Assembly: GCF_010669285.1 (NCBI RefSeq)
Contig: NZ_CP048711.1
Coordinates: 3,658,001 to 3,722,000 of the forward strand
Source of the DNA: Kineobactrum salinum
Lineage (GTDB): Bacteria > Pseudomonadota > Gammaproteobacteria > Pseudomonadales > Halieaceae
Reading direction: 5' to 3'
DNA length: 64,000 bases
The notes under the pieces are model-generated. The model was not told where the DNA came from. It did not search any database and saw only the letters and a list, made by a program, of their open reading frames with translations. This document shows positions 1 to 7,929 of this stretch, one piece after another (the stretch's first letter is position 1; each line of letters begins with the position of its first letter). The translations under genes and the position numbers were made by a program.

Positions 1-1023
1 CGGCCCGGAAGAGCGCTGCGTGAACAGCGTATCGGCGCGGCGGGCCCAGTTTGCCTGCCAGTCCAGAGTCTCCCGGTAGCGGGTCTCGCTGATGCCACCG
101 CTGCGGTAGAGGATGGCGGAGGCGTAGTACTCGGCGATGCCCTCGACGATCCAGTCGCTGTTCTTGGCGCCCCGGATGCCGGTGCCGATATGCACCAGTT
201 CGTGAATCATGCTGCTGGTGCGATTGCCACTGATCAGCGGCCGCTGCGCGTGCATGAACAGGGAGCGGGTGCCCGACAGGCCGCCGCGCCACATCGGCTC
301 GCCGGCCAGTACTACCAGCAAGTGCTCGGGAAAGTCGGGGAATACAGCCTTGACCTCGGGCAGGTTCCAGGCGATGAAGGCGAGAATGTCCTGCAGTCGG
401 GCGCCTTCGCCGGAGGGGGCCGCGACCCGCACATCCACGCCGTCAATGATGTCCTGGCGGCTGGTGATGTCGCCCAGGATCAGCCAGCCCTTGGGCCGGG
501 GCAGGCGCCGGCCCGGGTCGATGATCCGGTAGTGCAATGGCTTGTCGTCCACCAGCGCATAGGGCGCGGCCGCGGACCACTGCCTGGGCAGTTTGAATAC
601 CAGTTCCGCGCTCGCTTCCAGTCCCTTTACCATGCGCGCCGAGATCGGCGGGATCAGCTTGTCGCTGCGCAGAATGGCCCAGTCATCTGTGATGTGGGAG
701 TCGTAGCGGCCACTCGTTTTTTGCTCGTCGATCACGAACTCATAACGCAGACTGGCCTCGGGCCCCCGGGGGCGCCAGGTCGCGGTGTCGTCCTTGCGGG
801 TCAGGCCCGCGTCGCTGCGCACGTTCTGGTGCCGCTCCGGGTTCAGGTGCAGCACCAGCCGACTGGGCAGCTGTTCGCCGCGCAGCAGGATCTCCACCTC
901 GGCCAGGCCGGTGTCGGGCTGGATTGCCGCTCGGTACAGGACCTCGAACGCCGCCGCTGGCGCGGAAGCACAGTACAGCAGGCCCAGCAGCAAAAGGGTG
1001 GCTATTGTCAGCGAACGATACAT
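1..1023 (-). CDS. M61-like zinc aminopeptidase, exported (partial, 3' end outside window)
   Basis: The frame stays open from ATG at 1023 to the window edge (341 codons), so only the N-terminal part is present. Residues 1-25 form a signal peptide (MYRS, a leucine-rich core, then an APAAA-type cleavage site), so the product should be periplasmic or surface exposed. Near residue 278 is HELVH, followed about 18 residues later by WIVEGIAEYYA; HExxH plus a downstream Glu is the gluzincin zinc site of the M1/M61 peptidases. The N-terminal half looks like a beta-rich substrate-recognition region. It is divergent from the Yip1 gene. The family is fairly sure; the substrate is unknown, and the C-terminus (often a PDZ domain in M61) cannot be seen. 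Confidence 0.7.
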   Translation of the reverse strand, partial: MYRSLTIATLLLLGLLYCASAPAAAFEVLYRAAIQPDTGLAEVEILLRGEQLPSRLVLHLNPERHQNVRSDAGLTRKDDTATWRPRGPEASLRYEFVIDEQKTSGRYDSHITDDWAILRSDKLIPPISARMVKGLEASAELVFKLPRQWSAAAPYALVDDKPLHYRIIDPGRRLPRPKGWLILGDITSRQDIIDGVDVRVAAPSGEGARLQDILAFIAWNLPEVKAVFPDFPEHLLVVLAGEPMWRGGLSGTRSLFMHAQRPLISGNRTSSMIHELVHIGTGIRGAKNSDWIVEGIAEYYASAILYRSGGISETRYRETLDWQANWARRADTLFTQRSSGP

Positions 1024-1171
1024 CGGTGCGGGCCTCATTGCCGGGATTTACGCTCAGGATACCAGTGCTTTGCACGCGAGCCTATGCAACTGGCTAACAC
1101 CCCCTGTAAAGTCGTACCATTTACCGGTCGGTGACGGCACCACAATATGGGACATCCATGGGGAGGAGATC

Positions 1172-1860
1172 ATGAACGAACAGGCTACCTTTGATATCAA
1201 CCAGGTGATTGCACAGGCCAGGGAAATTATTACCAATCCCGTCGGCTACTTTCAACACATGCCCAAAAGTGGCGGCTACGCCAATCCGGTCATATTTGTC
1301 GCCGTGATGGGGCGGCAATGGGTTTGGTGACCGCGGTCTGGTCCCTGTTCGGCTCCACCACCGGGATGCTGGCAGCGGGCTTGGGCGCGATTATCGTGAT
1401 GCCGATCTTTGCGGTGATCGGCGCTTTTATCGGCGCCGCGATCCTGTTCGTGATCTGGCGCCTGATGGGCTCGGGGGAAGATTACGAGACCGCGTTTCGC
1501 TGCCAGGCCTCGGTGGCGGCGATTTATCCGGTGACAGCCCTGCTGGCAATCGTCCCCTATCTGGGCACGATAATCACCATCGCCTGGGGTGCATTCCTGC
1601 TGGTAGAAGCCAGCGTGTCGGTGCATGGGCGTGAGCGCAAGACCGCGCAAATTGTATTTGGCGTGCTGGCGGTGCTGATGATCCTGTCCAATATCGCCAG
1701 CGAACGTGCAGCGCGGCAGATGGAAAGGCGGTTCCAGGATGTCGGTCAATTCGAGAACATGGAAGACATGAGCCCGGAGGAAGCGGGCCGCAAGATGGGC
1801 GAGTTTTTCAAGGGGCTGGAAGAGAGTTCGAACAGGTCCGCTGACGGTGACGCCGACTGA
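1172..1860 (+). CDS. Yip1 domain membrane protein (one frameshift)
   Basis: The start ATG at 1172 follows a strong Shine-Dalgarno (GGGGAGGAG at 1160-1168). The first frame reads MNEQATFDINQVI and on to VIFVAVMG, then hits a stop at 1328-1330. The second frame resumes with AAMGLVTAVWSLFG and runs to 1860. Adding one G to the G4 run at 1309-1312 joins both parts into a 229-residue protein with four to five hydrophobic helices and a charged C-terminal tail (FENMEDMSPEEAGRK), the pattern of the Yip1/DUF1282 family. The function in bacteria is unknown. The 3' end overlaps the convergent btuF by 115 bases. The frameshift is more likely a sequencing error than decay, because both halves keep the family pattern. 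Confidence 0.7.
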
Positions 1861-2744
1861 GACTGACGCAGGCGGTCCAGTTGCGCGCAGAGTTCGCGCG
1901 CGCCCTGCAACACCCGCGCGGTTGGGCGCTGCAGGTAGTCCGGGTCTACCGCCAGCACTGCGCCGCCAGCCACTGCCCGCAGCGCGGGAAACCGGCGCCA
2001 GTGCTTCAGCCAGGCCTGCCTGGCCTCACCGCCGGCGCCTACCACGATTACATCGGGATCCCGCGCCAGCAGTGACTCCAGGTTGATACGCGGTGCCAGG
2101 GTCGCCGCGTCGGCAAAGCTGTTGCGCCCGCCGCAGAGGCTGATGACCTGGCTGATCAGGTGGTTACCATTGATGGTCTGCAGCGGCTCGTGCCAGACCT
2201 GGTAGAACACTGTCAAAGGGGCTTGCTGTCGGTAGCGCCCGGAAAGTTCAGCGAAACCCCGTTCCAGGCGGCGGGCCTCGGCTTCACTCTGCTGCCCGGT
2301 GCCTGCCAGTTGGCCCAGTCTGCGGATGCTGTCCGGGATGTCCGCCAACTGGCGCGGTTCGCTGACATAGACCGGAATATCCAGCCGTTCCAGCGTTGCC
2401 AGTGCCCCGGGGCCATTCCCCGAGCCCCACATCAGGATCAGGTCCGGCCTGGCGCTGATGATCCGCTCCAGACTGAAAGCGTTGAACGAGCCCACCCGCG
2501 GCAGGGCTTGCGCCGCTGCCGGATAGTCACTGTAGCTCACTGCCCCTACCAGCCGGTCACCGGCGCCGGCACTGAACAGATTCTCGACAATATGGGGCGC
2601 CAGTGCCACGATGCGCCGGGCCGGCGCTTCCAGTGTCACGGTCCGGCCCAGTGCGTCCTGCACCGAGATCGGTGCCGCTTTGGCCAGCGGTAGGGCAGCG
2701 ACGGCCAGCAGCAGGAAGGCCAGCCTGGCGCCACGCTGCCTCAC
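1746..2744 (-). CDS. btuF: Cobalamin ABC transporter periplasmic binding protein
   Basis: 332 residues from a GTG start at 2744 that overlaps the TGA of the ATPase gene, so translation is probably coupled. A hydrophobic N-terminal segment (LAFLLLAVAALPLAKA) is a signal peptide, so it works in the periplasm, delivering vitamin B12 to the inner-membrane permease. The class III binding-protein fold is recognisable: RIVALAPHIVENLFSAG, then VSYSDYP, LERIISARPDLILMW and a C-terminal lobe around PDVIVVGAGG. The SYSDYP and ERI..PDL features match BtuF better than haem or siderophore binders. The last 40 or so residues (after LDRLRQSQ) are low in family character and lie within the overlap with the Yip1 gene. 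Confidence 0.85.
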   Translation of the reverse strand: MRQRGARLAFLLLAVAALPLAKAAPISVQDALGRTVTLEAPARRIVALAPHIVENLFSAGAGDRLVGAVSYSDYPAAAQALPRVGSFNAFSLERIISARPDLILMWGSGNGPGALATLERLDIPVYVSEPRQLADIPDSIRRLGQLAGTGQQSEAEARRLERGFAELSGRYRQQAPLTVFYQVWHEPLQTINGNHLISQVISLCGGRNSFADAATLAPRINLESLLARDPDVIVVGAGGEARQAWLKHWRRFPALRAVAGGAVLAVDPDYLQRPTARVLQGARELCAQLDRLRQSQSASPSADLFELSSSPLKNSPILRPASSGLMSSMFSN

Positions 2745-3520
2745 AGTCCGATCACCAGCGGCTGGCGGCCGTTGGGATGCTCCTGCACCAGCACTTCCGC
2801 CTGGAACAGCTCGCGAAATAACTGCGGTGTCAGCACTGCCCGTGGGCTGCCCGCCGCGACCTGGAGGCCCTGACCGAGGACGATCAACTGGTCGGCCACG
2901 GACGCCGCGAGATTGACGTCGTGCACTACCAGCAACACCGCGCAGCCGCGCCCGGCGAGTTCGCCGATGGCGCGGACCAATTGCTGTTGATGGGCCAGGT
3001 CCAGCGCCGCGGTGGGCTCGTCCAGCAGCAGCAGCTTGCCATGCATGCTGTGTTGATCCCAGATCTGGGCCAACACCCGCGCCAGCTGCACCCGCTGGCG
3101 CTCGCCGCCGGACAGCTGGGTGTAGAGCCGGTCCCGCAACGCCAGTGCATCGGTGGCGGCCAGCGCCTGGTGGGCGATCTGGCGGTCGATGCGCAGACCG
3201 GTGGCATGGGGGGTGCGTCCCAGCAGCACTACTTCCTCGACGGTATAGGGGAAATTCAGCAGCGACAGTTGCGGCAGGAAGGCCAGCCGCCGCGCCAGTT
3301 CCAGTCGCGGCCACTGCGACAACGGTTTGCCGGCAAAGCTGATGCTGCCGTGACTGGGACTGAAGTCGCCGGCGATCAGCCGCAGCAGGCTGGATTTGCC
3401 GGCCCCGTTGGGGCCGATCAGCGCGGTCACCTGGCCGGCCACCAGCTGCAGGTCCAGTGCGGCCAGTACCGGCTTGCCCCAGGGCGCGGCGGCCACCGAG
3501 TCCAGCTTCAGCAGCGTCAT
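2741..3520 (-). CDS. btuD: Cobalamin ABC transporter ATPase
   Basis: 259 residues. The ATG at 3520 overlaps the permease TGA (ATGA). Walker A GPNGAGKSS near residue 37, Q-loop FLPQ, signature LSGGERQRVQLARV, Walker B LLLLDEPTAALD and H-loop VHDVN are all intact, giving a complete importer ATPase of the FepC/BtuD/HmuV type. It powers the FecCD-type permease encoded just upstream. On sequence alone it could equally be a haem ATPase (HmuV). The upstream B12 riboswitch, the adenosyltransferase gene and the BtuF-like partner decide for cobalamin. Confidence 0.85.
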   Translation of the reverse strand: MTLLKLDSVAAAPWGKPVLAALDLQLVAGQVTALIGPNGAGKSSLLRLIAGDFSPSHGSISFAGKPLSQWPRLELARRLAFLPQLSLLNFPYTVEEVVLLGRTPHATGLRIDRQIAHQALAATDALALRDRLYTQLSGGERQRVQLARVLAQIWDQHSMHGKLLLLDEPTAALDLAHQQQLVRAIGELAGRGCAVLLVVHDVNLAASVADQLIVLGQGLQVAAGSPRAVLTPQLFRELFQAEVLVQEHPNGRQPLVIGL

Positions 3521-4566
3521 GTCTGCATGCCGTAGTGGTGGCGCTGGCGCAGCAAGGAGATGAAGAAGGGCACCCCGATCAGCGCGGTAATGATACCCAC
3601 CGGCAATTCGGTCGGCGCCAGCACGACCCGCGCCAGCGTATCGGCCACCACCAGCAGGATGGCGCCGGCCAGCGCCGAGGCGGGCAGCAGCGTGCGGTGG
3701 TCGGGGCCGATCAGCAGGCGTACCAGGTGAGGTACTACCAGGCCGACAAAGGCGATGGTGCCGACCATCGCTACCGAGGTGCCCACTCCGAGGGCGACCC
3801 AGCCGATCAGTGCCAGCTTGCTGCGGTTGACGTCGATGCCCAGGTGGCGGGCTTCGGATTCCCCCAGCAGCAGGGTATTGAGCGCCCGCGCATGGCGCGG
3901 CAGGGCCAGCAGCACCAGCGTGCTGACCGCGGTGGCCAGTCCCAGGCGGGACAGGTTGGCGCCGTCCAGGCCGCCCATTCTCCACAGGCTGATGCGCCGC
4001 AAGCGTTCATTGTCGGCAAAGAATTCCAACAGATTGCCCAGCGCGCCGGCCAGCGCGGTGATCGCGATGCCTGCCAGCAGCATGGTCGCCACCGAGGTGC
4101 CGTTTTCCGAGCTGGCCAGTCGGTAGACCAACAGCACTGCCAGTGCACCACCGGCAAAAGCCCCGGCCGACACCAGCGTGAGGCCGAAAAACCCCTCCAG
4201 CAGGCCGCCGCTGAGCACGATCAGGATGGAGGCGCCCAAAGAGGCGCCGGCGGTAACACCGATCAGTGACGGGTCGGCCAATGGGTTGCGGAACAGGCCC
4301 TGCATTGCGGCCCCGCTCATCGCCAGGGTGGCGCCGATCACCGCGGCCAGCAGCACCCGCGGCAGCCGGATCTGCTGCACGATCATCGTTGCCTGGCCGG
4401 TGCCGTCACTCCACAACGCCTGCCAGGCCTGTGCCGGGCCCAGGCTCACCGCGCCGCTGCCCAGTCCCAGCAGGATCGCCAGCGGCAACAGCAGCAGCAA
4501 AAGCCCGATCAGCTGGCCGGCGCGGCGCCGGCGCAGCGTGGTGGCGGGTGCTGCGCTAGTAGTCAA
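3517..4566 (-). CDS. btuC: Cobalamin ABC transporter permease (FecCD family)
   Basis: About 349 residues if the TTG at 4566 is the start. That codon lies inside the end of cobO, so the genes overlap by 11 bases. Downstream CTG codons are possible alternatives. The protein has the many membrane helices of FecCD permeases and their conserved stretches: RLPRVLLAAVIGATLAMSG, LADPSLIGVTAGASLGA, GTIAFVGLVVPHLVR and ELPVGIITALIGVPFF. It forms the inner-membrane channel for B12 uptake with the ATPase and binding protein encoded directly downstream. The start codon is the only real uncertainty. Confidence 0.85.
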   Translation of the reverse strand: MTTSAAPATTLRRRRAGQLIGLLLLLLPLAILLGLGSGAVSLGPAQAWQALWSDGTGQATMIVQQIRLPRVLLAAVIGATLAMSGAAMQGLFRNPLADPSLIGVTAGASLGASILIVLSGGLLEGFFGLTLVSAGAFAGGALAVLLVYRLASSENGTSVATMLLAGIAITALAGALGNLLEFFADNERLRRISLWRMGGLDGANLSRLGLATAVSTLVLLALPRHARALNTLLLGESEARHLGIDVNRSKLALIGWVALGVGTSVAMVGTIAFVGLVVPHLVRLLIGPDHRTLLPASALAGAILLVVADTLARVVLAPTELPVGIITALIGVPFFISLLRQRHHYGMQT

Positions 4567-5164
4567 CGCCGCGGCGGGCCTTGATGCCGCTGTTGAAGGC
4601 ATGCTTGATGTCCTTGACCTCGGACACAGTGTCCATGATGTCCTGCAGCGCGCTGCCGCCACCGCGGCCGGTGACCACCACGCTCTGTTCCGGCGGGCGT
4701 CCGGCCAGCGCGTCGATGACATCCGCCTCTGGCAGGTAATCGAAGGCCAGCATATAGGTCAGCTCATCCAGCACGACCAGGTGATAGGCCGGATCCGCCA
4801 GCATTGCGCTGGCCCGCTCCCAGGTGGTGCGGGCCGCGGCGATATCGCTGCTGCGGTCCTGGGTGTCCCAGGTGAAGCCGGTACCCATCTGGTAGAAATC
4901 CACCTGCGGGCAATGATCGCGCAGGTAGATCTCTTCACCGGACAACTGCTCGCCCTTGATGAATTGCACCACTCCCACCTTGTAACCATAGCCCAGTGCC
5001 CGCATCACCATGCCGAAGGCGGAGCTGGACTTGCCCTTGCCGTTGCCGGTCAGCAGGATGGCGACGCCGCGTTCGGTGCTGGCAGCCTCGATGCTGGCGT
5101 CAACGCTGGCTTTCTGCTTTGCCATCGCCTTCTGGTGACGGCTGTTCTTGTCGCTCTGGGTCAT
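4556..5164 (-). CDS. cobO: Cob(I)alamin adenosyltransferase (CobO/BtuR type)
   Basis: 202 residues from ATG at 5164, 10 bases after the receptor gene. It transfers the adenosyl group of ATP to cob(I)alamin or corrinoids to make the coenzyme form. The P-loop GNGKGKSSSAFG (about residues 40-51), FIKGEQLSGEE, and LVVLDELTYML with VVVTGRG are hallmarks of the CobA/CobO/BtuR family, which is unrelated to PduO. Having it between the outer-membrane receptor and the inner-membrane importer means imported corrinoid can be adenosylated immediately. It is under the same B12 riboswitch as the rest of the operon. Confidence 0.93.
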   Translation of the reverse strand: MTQSDKNSRHQKAMAKQKASVDASIEAASTERGVAILLTGNGKGKSSSAFGMVMRALGYGYKVGVVQFIKGEQLSGEEIYLRDHCPQVDFYQMGTGFTWDTQDRSSDIAAARTTWERASAMLADPAYHLVVLDELTYMLAFDYLPEADVIDALAGRPPEQSVVVTGRGGGSALQDIMDTVSEVKDIKHAFNSGIKARRGVDY

Positions 5165-5174
5165 GGTCGGGATC

Positions 5175-7025
5175 CTAGAAAGAGTAGCGCACACCGGCAT
5201 AGGCGGCGCGGGCACTGGTCCGGTAGGTGGGGATTTCCTGGTACCGGCTGTTGAGCAGGTTCTCCACGCGGCCGTACAACTCCAGGTCCGGCAGCAGCGC
5301 GAAGCGCGCATTCAGGTCCATCACTTCGTAGTCGTCCAGCGCTGTGCCATCGGCTTCCCGCGCATCCCGGGCCAGCCGCAGCTGCACACCCAGCCGCAGC
5401 TGCTCGGACTGGCTACGCCACTGCAGGCCGAGATTGCCCAGATGGGTCGGACGATATACGCGATGACCTCCCGCCGCGGTTTCATTGTCATTGTAGGTGT
5501 AATTGGCCTGCAGGCGGAACTGTGCCGCCAGCGGCAGGTCGGCAATCAGCTCGATGCCAGAGGAATCGCTGTCCCCGCTGCCCTGCAGGTAGCCGGAAAA
5601 AGTGTCCAGGTCGAAGAAAATCTCGTTCTTGACACTCTGGCGGAAATACACGGCTTCCAGTAGCAGTTCACTGTCTCCCCAGGACAGGCCCACCTCGTAA
5701 CCCTCGCTGCGTTCCTCGCGCAGTTCCAGTCCGGCCGCGGGCGGGCCGGCAAAAGAACTGCGATTGTAGGCGATTTCATACAGGCTGGGGGCGCGGAAAC
5801 CGGTGCCCCAGCTGCCCCGGAGCTTGAGTTCCCGCGCGGCCAGCGGCCACAGGTAGGCGGCGCTCACACGATAGGTGTCGTGGCTGCCGAAGTCGTCATT
5901 GTCGTCGTAGCGGGCACCGGCGGTAAAAAACAGACTGTCGGCGAGACTCCCCTGGTATTCCAGATAGTAGCCGTCCTGGTCGCGCTGTGTGTCAAAACCC
6001 CCGTCGTCCATGGTCTCCCGCTTGTGATCCACGCCGTAGACCAGCTGCAGCTGCGGACTTGGGGCGAAGCTGCCCAGGTAGCTCCAGTGCGCTATCTCGC
6101 CCTCGGTACCGAAACCTGGCAGCCCCTCGCTGTATTGCTGCCGTTCGGTCCGGTTGTGGCTGTAGGCTAATTCATGCCGCAACTGCTCGCCGTTGTACTG
6201 CGCCGAGCCGCGCCAGGAGCGCTGGTCGAAGCTGTCGCTGCAGCGATTGGTGGGGGAGGAGGTGTCGTTGGTGAAGCAGCTGTCGAATTCGTTGTCACCG
6301 TCGACATCGCGGGCGACCAGCTCCAGCCGCAAGCGCTCGGCCGGGTTCCAGCCTACACGGCCGTGCGCACTGCGGTTGTCATAGCCATCGCGGTCACCGG
6401 GATCCAGATCGGTGCTGCGGGCATTGAAGCCATCGCTGCGCAAGTCTGTCAGCGCCAGGTTGGCATCCATCTGCTCATTGCCGGCCGCGACATTGGCGCT
6501 CAGCTGGCGGCTGCCGTAGCGTCCCGCTTCGGCGCTGAGATCGCCGCCGAACCCGGTGACGGGCACGCGGGTGCTGATATTGACCACGCCACCGGCGTCG
6601 GCACCGTACATCATGCCCTGCGGTCCGCGCAGGATTTCCACCCGCTGGATGCCGGCGCTCAGCAGATGCTCGATGCGGGGGCCGATCTGGGGTGCCGAGG
6701 TGTCGGAGATGTCGATGCCGTCGATCAGCACCAGCGTGCGGTAGGCCTCCTCGCCGCGGATCCGCAGCGAGGACACCTTGCCGGCACCGCCATTGTTGCT
6801 GACCGCGACCGAAGGCTGGCTGCGCAGCACATCCTGCAGCGAGGTGAAGCCGCGGGCGCGGATCCCGGCGGCATCGATCACCGAGATCGATGTGCCGACT
6901 TCACGCAGCGGCATCGGCACCCGCGACGAGGTGATGACCATTTCTTCCAGTGGTCCAGCGCTATCGCTATAGGCGGGCAGAGTGGAGATCAGCGCGAGTG
7001 CGCCGAGAATTGCTTGTGATTTCAT
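5175..7025 (-). CDS. btuB: TonB-dependent cobalamin outer-membrane receptor
   Basis: 616 residues from ATG at 7025. A signal peptide (LGALALISTLPAYS) is followed by a TonB-box-like EEMVITSSRVP, then a plug domain (SISVIDAAGIRARGF, LRSQPSVAVSN, RGEEAYRTLVLIDGI, VEILRGPQGMMYGADA) and a 22-strand-type barrel ending in YAGVRYSF with a terminal Phe. The length and plug resemble E. coli BtuB (about 614 residues). It imports B12 across the outer membrane with TonB energy. It is first in the operon, directly behind a B12 riboswitch, and its GAGG Shine-Dalgarno lies in a hairpin, so repression by B12 is expected. The riboswitch settles the substrate. Confidence 0.9.
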   Translation of the reverse strand: MKSQAILGALALISTLPAYSDSAGPLEEMVITSSRVPMPLREVGTSISVIDAAGIRARGFTSLQDVLRSQPSVAVSNNGGAGKVSSLRIRGEEAYRTLVLIDGIDISDTSAPQIGPRIEHLLSAGIQRVEILRGPQGMMYGADAGGVVNISTRVPVTGFGGDLSAEAGRYGSRQLSANVAAGNEQMDANLALTDLRSDGFNARSTDLDPGDRDGYDNRSAHGRVGWNPAERLRLELVARDVDGDNEFDSCFTNDTSSPTNRCSDSFDQRSWRGSAQYNGEQLRHELAYSHNRTERQQYSEGLPGFGTEGEIAHWSYLGSFAPSPQLQLVYGVDHKRETMDDGGFDTQRDQDGYYLEYQGSLADSLFFTAGARYDDNDDFGSHDTYRVSAAYLWPLAARELKLRGSWGTGFRAPSLYEIAYNRSSFAGPPAAGLELREERSEGYEVGLSWGDSELLLEAVYFRQSVKNEIFFDLDTFSGYLQGSGDSDSSGIELIADLPLAAQFRLQANYTYNDNETAAGGHRVYRPTHLGNLGLQWRSQSEQLRLGVQLRLARDAREADGTALDDYEVMDLNARFALLPDLELYGRVENLLNSRYQEIPTYRTSARAAYAGVRYSF

Positions 7026-7031
7026 GTGGTA

Positions 7032-7063
7032 CCTCAATAGCCAGAACAGGGTGGCGATTGAGG
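7032..7063 (-). promoter_or_regulatory. Hairpin masking the btuB Shine-Dalgarno (riboswitch expression platform)
   Basis: On the minus strand CCTCAAT (7063-7057) pairs perfectly with ATTGAGG (7038-7032), and an inner CCA/TGG pair extends the stem around an 8-base loop. The 3' arm contains GAGG, the ribosome binding site six bases before the ATG at 7025. Masking this site when B12 is bound is the usual translational mechanism of proteobacterial btuB riboswitches. The pairing is seen directly; the switching is inferred. Confidence 0.65.
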
Positions 7064-7149
7064 GAGGGGATCCAGGGAACGCAATGCACCGGGGCATCGG
7101 GCAACCTTCAATGAAGCCCTCCGCTCCATCGTTGCTACTTGTTGTTGTC

Positions 7150-7285
7150 CAGGCAGGTATCGGGCTCACAGCATTGCTGTCTACCGTTGCGGGGGCAGCG
7201 GTGGCATCGGCGCGAGGCCTCACCACACTTCCCATTTAACCGGCCCAGCCCTGTCTGGTGACAGCGGCGGCAGGCACCTGGCACG
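7150..7285 (-). promoter_or_regulatory. Cobalamin (AdoCbl) riboswitch
   Basis: On the minus strand the leader carries the conserved blocks of the B12 riboswitch in order: CAGGTGCC near 7280, a GGTTAAATGGGAAG block, GGTGAG, the invariant core GCTGCCCCCGCAACGGTA (about 7200-7183), AATGCTGTGAGCC, and the B12-box-like GAGCCCGATACCTGCC at 7167-7152. It lies between the promoter at 7292-7320 and the receptor gene. The edges are approximate because the P1 helix was not modelled. It should lower expression of the whole uptake and adenosylation operon when adenosylcobalamin is plentiful. Confidence 0.92.
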
Positions 7286-7291
7286 CGGGGC

Positions 7292-7320
7292 ACTGTAGTG
7301 AGTCCCGCGCTGGCTGTCAA
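7292..7320 (-). promoter_or_regulatory. Sigma70-type promoter of the B12 operon
   Basis: On the minus strand a perfect -35 TTGACA (7320-7315) is followed after exactly 17 bases by TACAGT (7297-7292), which matches four of six positions of TATAAT. Transcription would begin near 7285, right where the riboswitch begins, which supports both calls. Confidence 0.75.
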
Positions 7321-7398
7321 TTTGTCGCCGCGGTCGCTGTGCCGCGGGCGCGGCTTTGCCGTAGAATACCGGCCAGATTCAAGACAGGGGGCAGCGCC

Positions 7399-7914
7399 AT
7401 GACCATTTCCCAGGCCCAGAGTGAGCAGGTCGCTGCGTTGCTGGGTCGTGAAGCCCGGGGCCTGCAGGCGATCGCCGTGATGGATGCGGCGCTGCAGCCG
7501 CGGGTGATCCGGGTGGCATCGCTGGTGGATGAGAAACCTTTTCCCACTTTGTTCTGGCTGGTGGATCCGGTGATCAATTACCGTATCGACCAGGATGAGG
7601 CGCGGGGTCTGATCAAGGATTTCCAGGGTGTGGTCAATACGGACAGTGCCCTGCAGGAGGCGATGTGCGCGGATCATCGTGCCCACATCGAGTTGCGTGA
7701 CAGCTATCTGGACGAGGCACAGCGGACGCTGCTGGACGAGCTCGGTTTCGCCCCGGTGCTGGCCCGGCGCGGTATCGGCGGAATCGCCGACTTCAGCCGC
7801 ATCCGCTGCCTGCACACCTGGTACGCCGCACATCTGGTGGTGCCCAACACCATCGGCCGGATGCTGGACCGGTATTGGGACGGCCTGTCCCTGCCGCGGC
7901 AACGGCCGGCCTGA
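7399..7914 (+). CDS. DUF501 family protein
   Basis: 171 residues from ATG at 7399, with a purine-rich stretch (AGGGGGCAGC) ahead. The middle carries PFPTLFWLVDPVINYRI and the C-terminal part has IADFSRIRCLHTWYAAHLV, close to the conserved core of DUF501 (cysteine and histidine in RCLH plus a nearby H). No signal peptide or membrane helix is visible, so it is cytoplasmic. The role of the family is unknown; some annotations link it loosely to exopolyphosphatase genes because the two are neighbours in actinobacteria. It is divergent from the B12 operon and followed after 15 bases by xdhC. Confidence 0.75.
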   Translation: MTISQAQSEQVAALLGREARGLQAIAVMDAALQPRVIRVASLVDEKPFPTLFWLVDPVINYRIDQDEARGLIKDFQGVVNTDSALQEAMCADHRAHIELRDSYLDEAQRTLLDELGFAPVLARRGIGGIADFSRIRCLHTWYAAHLVVPNTIGRMLDRYWDGLSLPRQRPA

Positions 7915-7929
7915 GGCGAGGCGGCGGCC

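Noticed and set aside
190-1134. Long plus-strand open frame at the left end
   Set aside because: It is antisense to the peptidase gene, which has a signal peptide and HELVH zinc motif; the plus frame has no recognisable domain.
2741-4566. Haem (HmuUV) rather than cobalamin importer
   Set aside because: The ATPase and permease alone could be either. The B12 riboswitch, the adenosyltransferase between them and the receptor, and the BtuF-like binding protein favour cobalamin.
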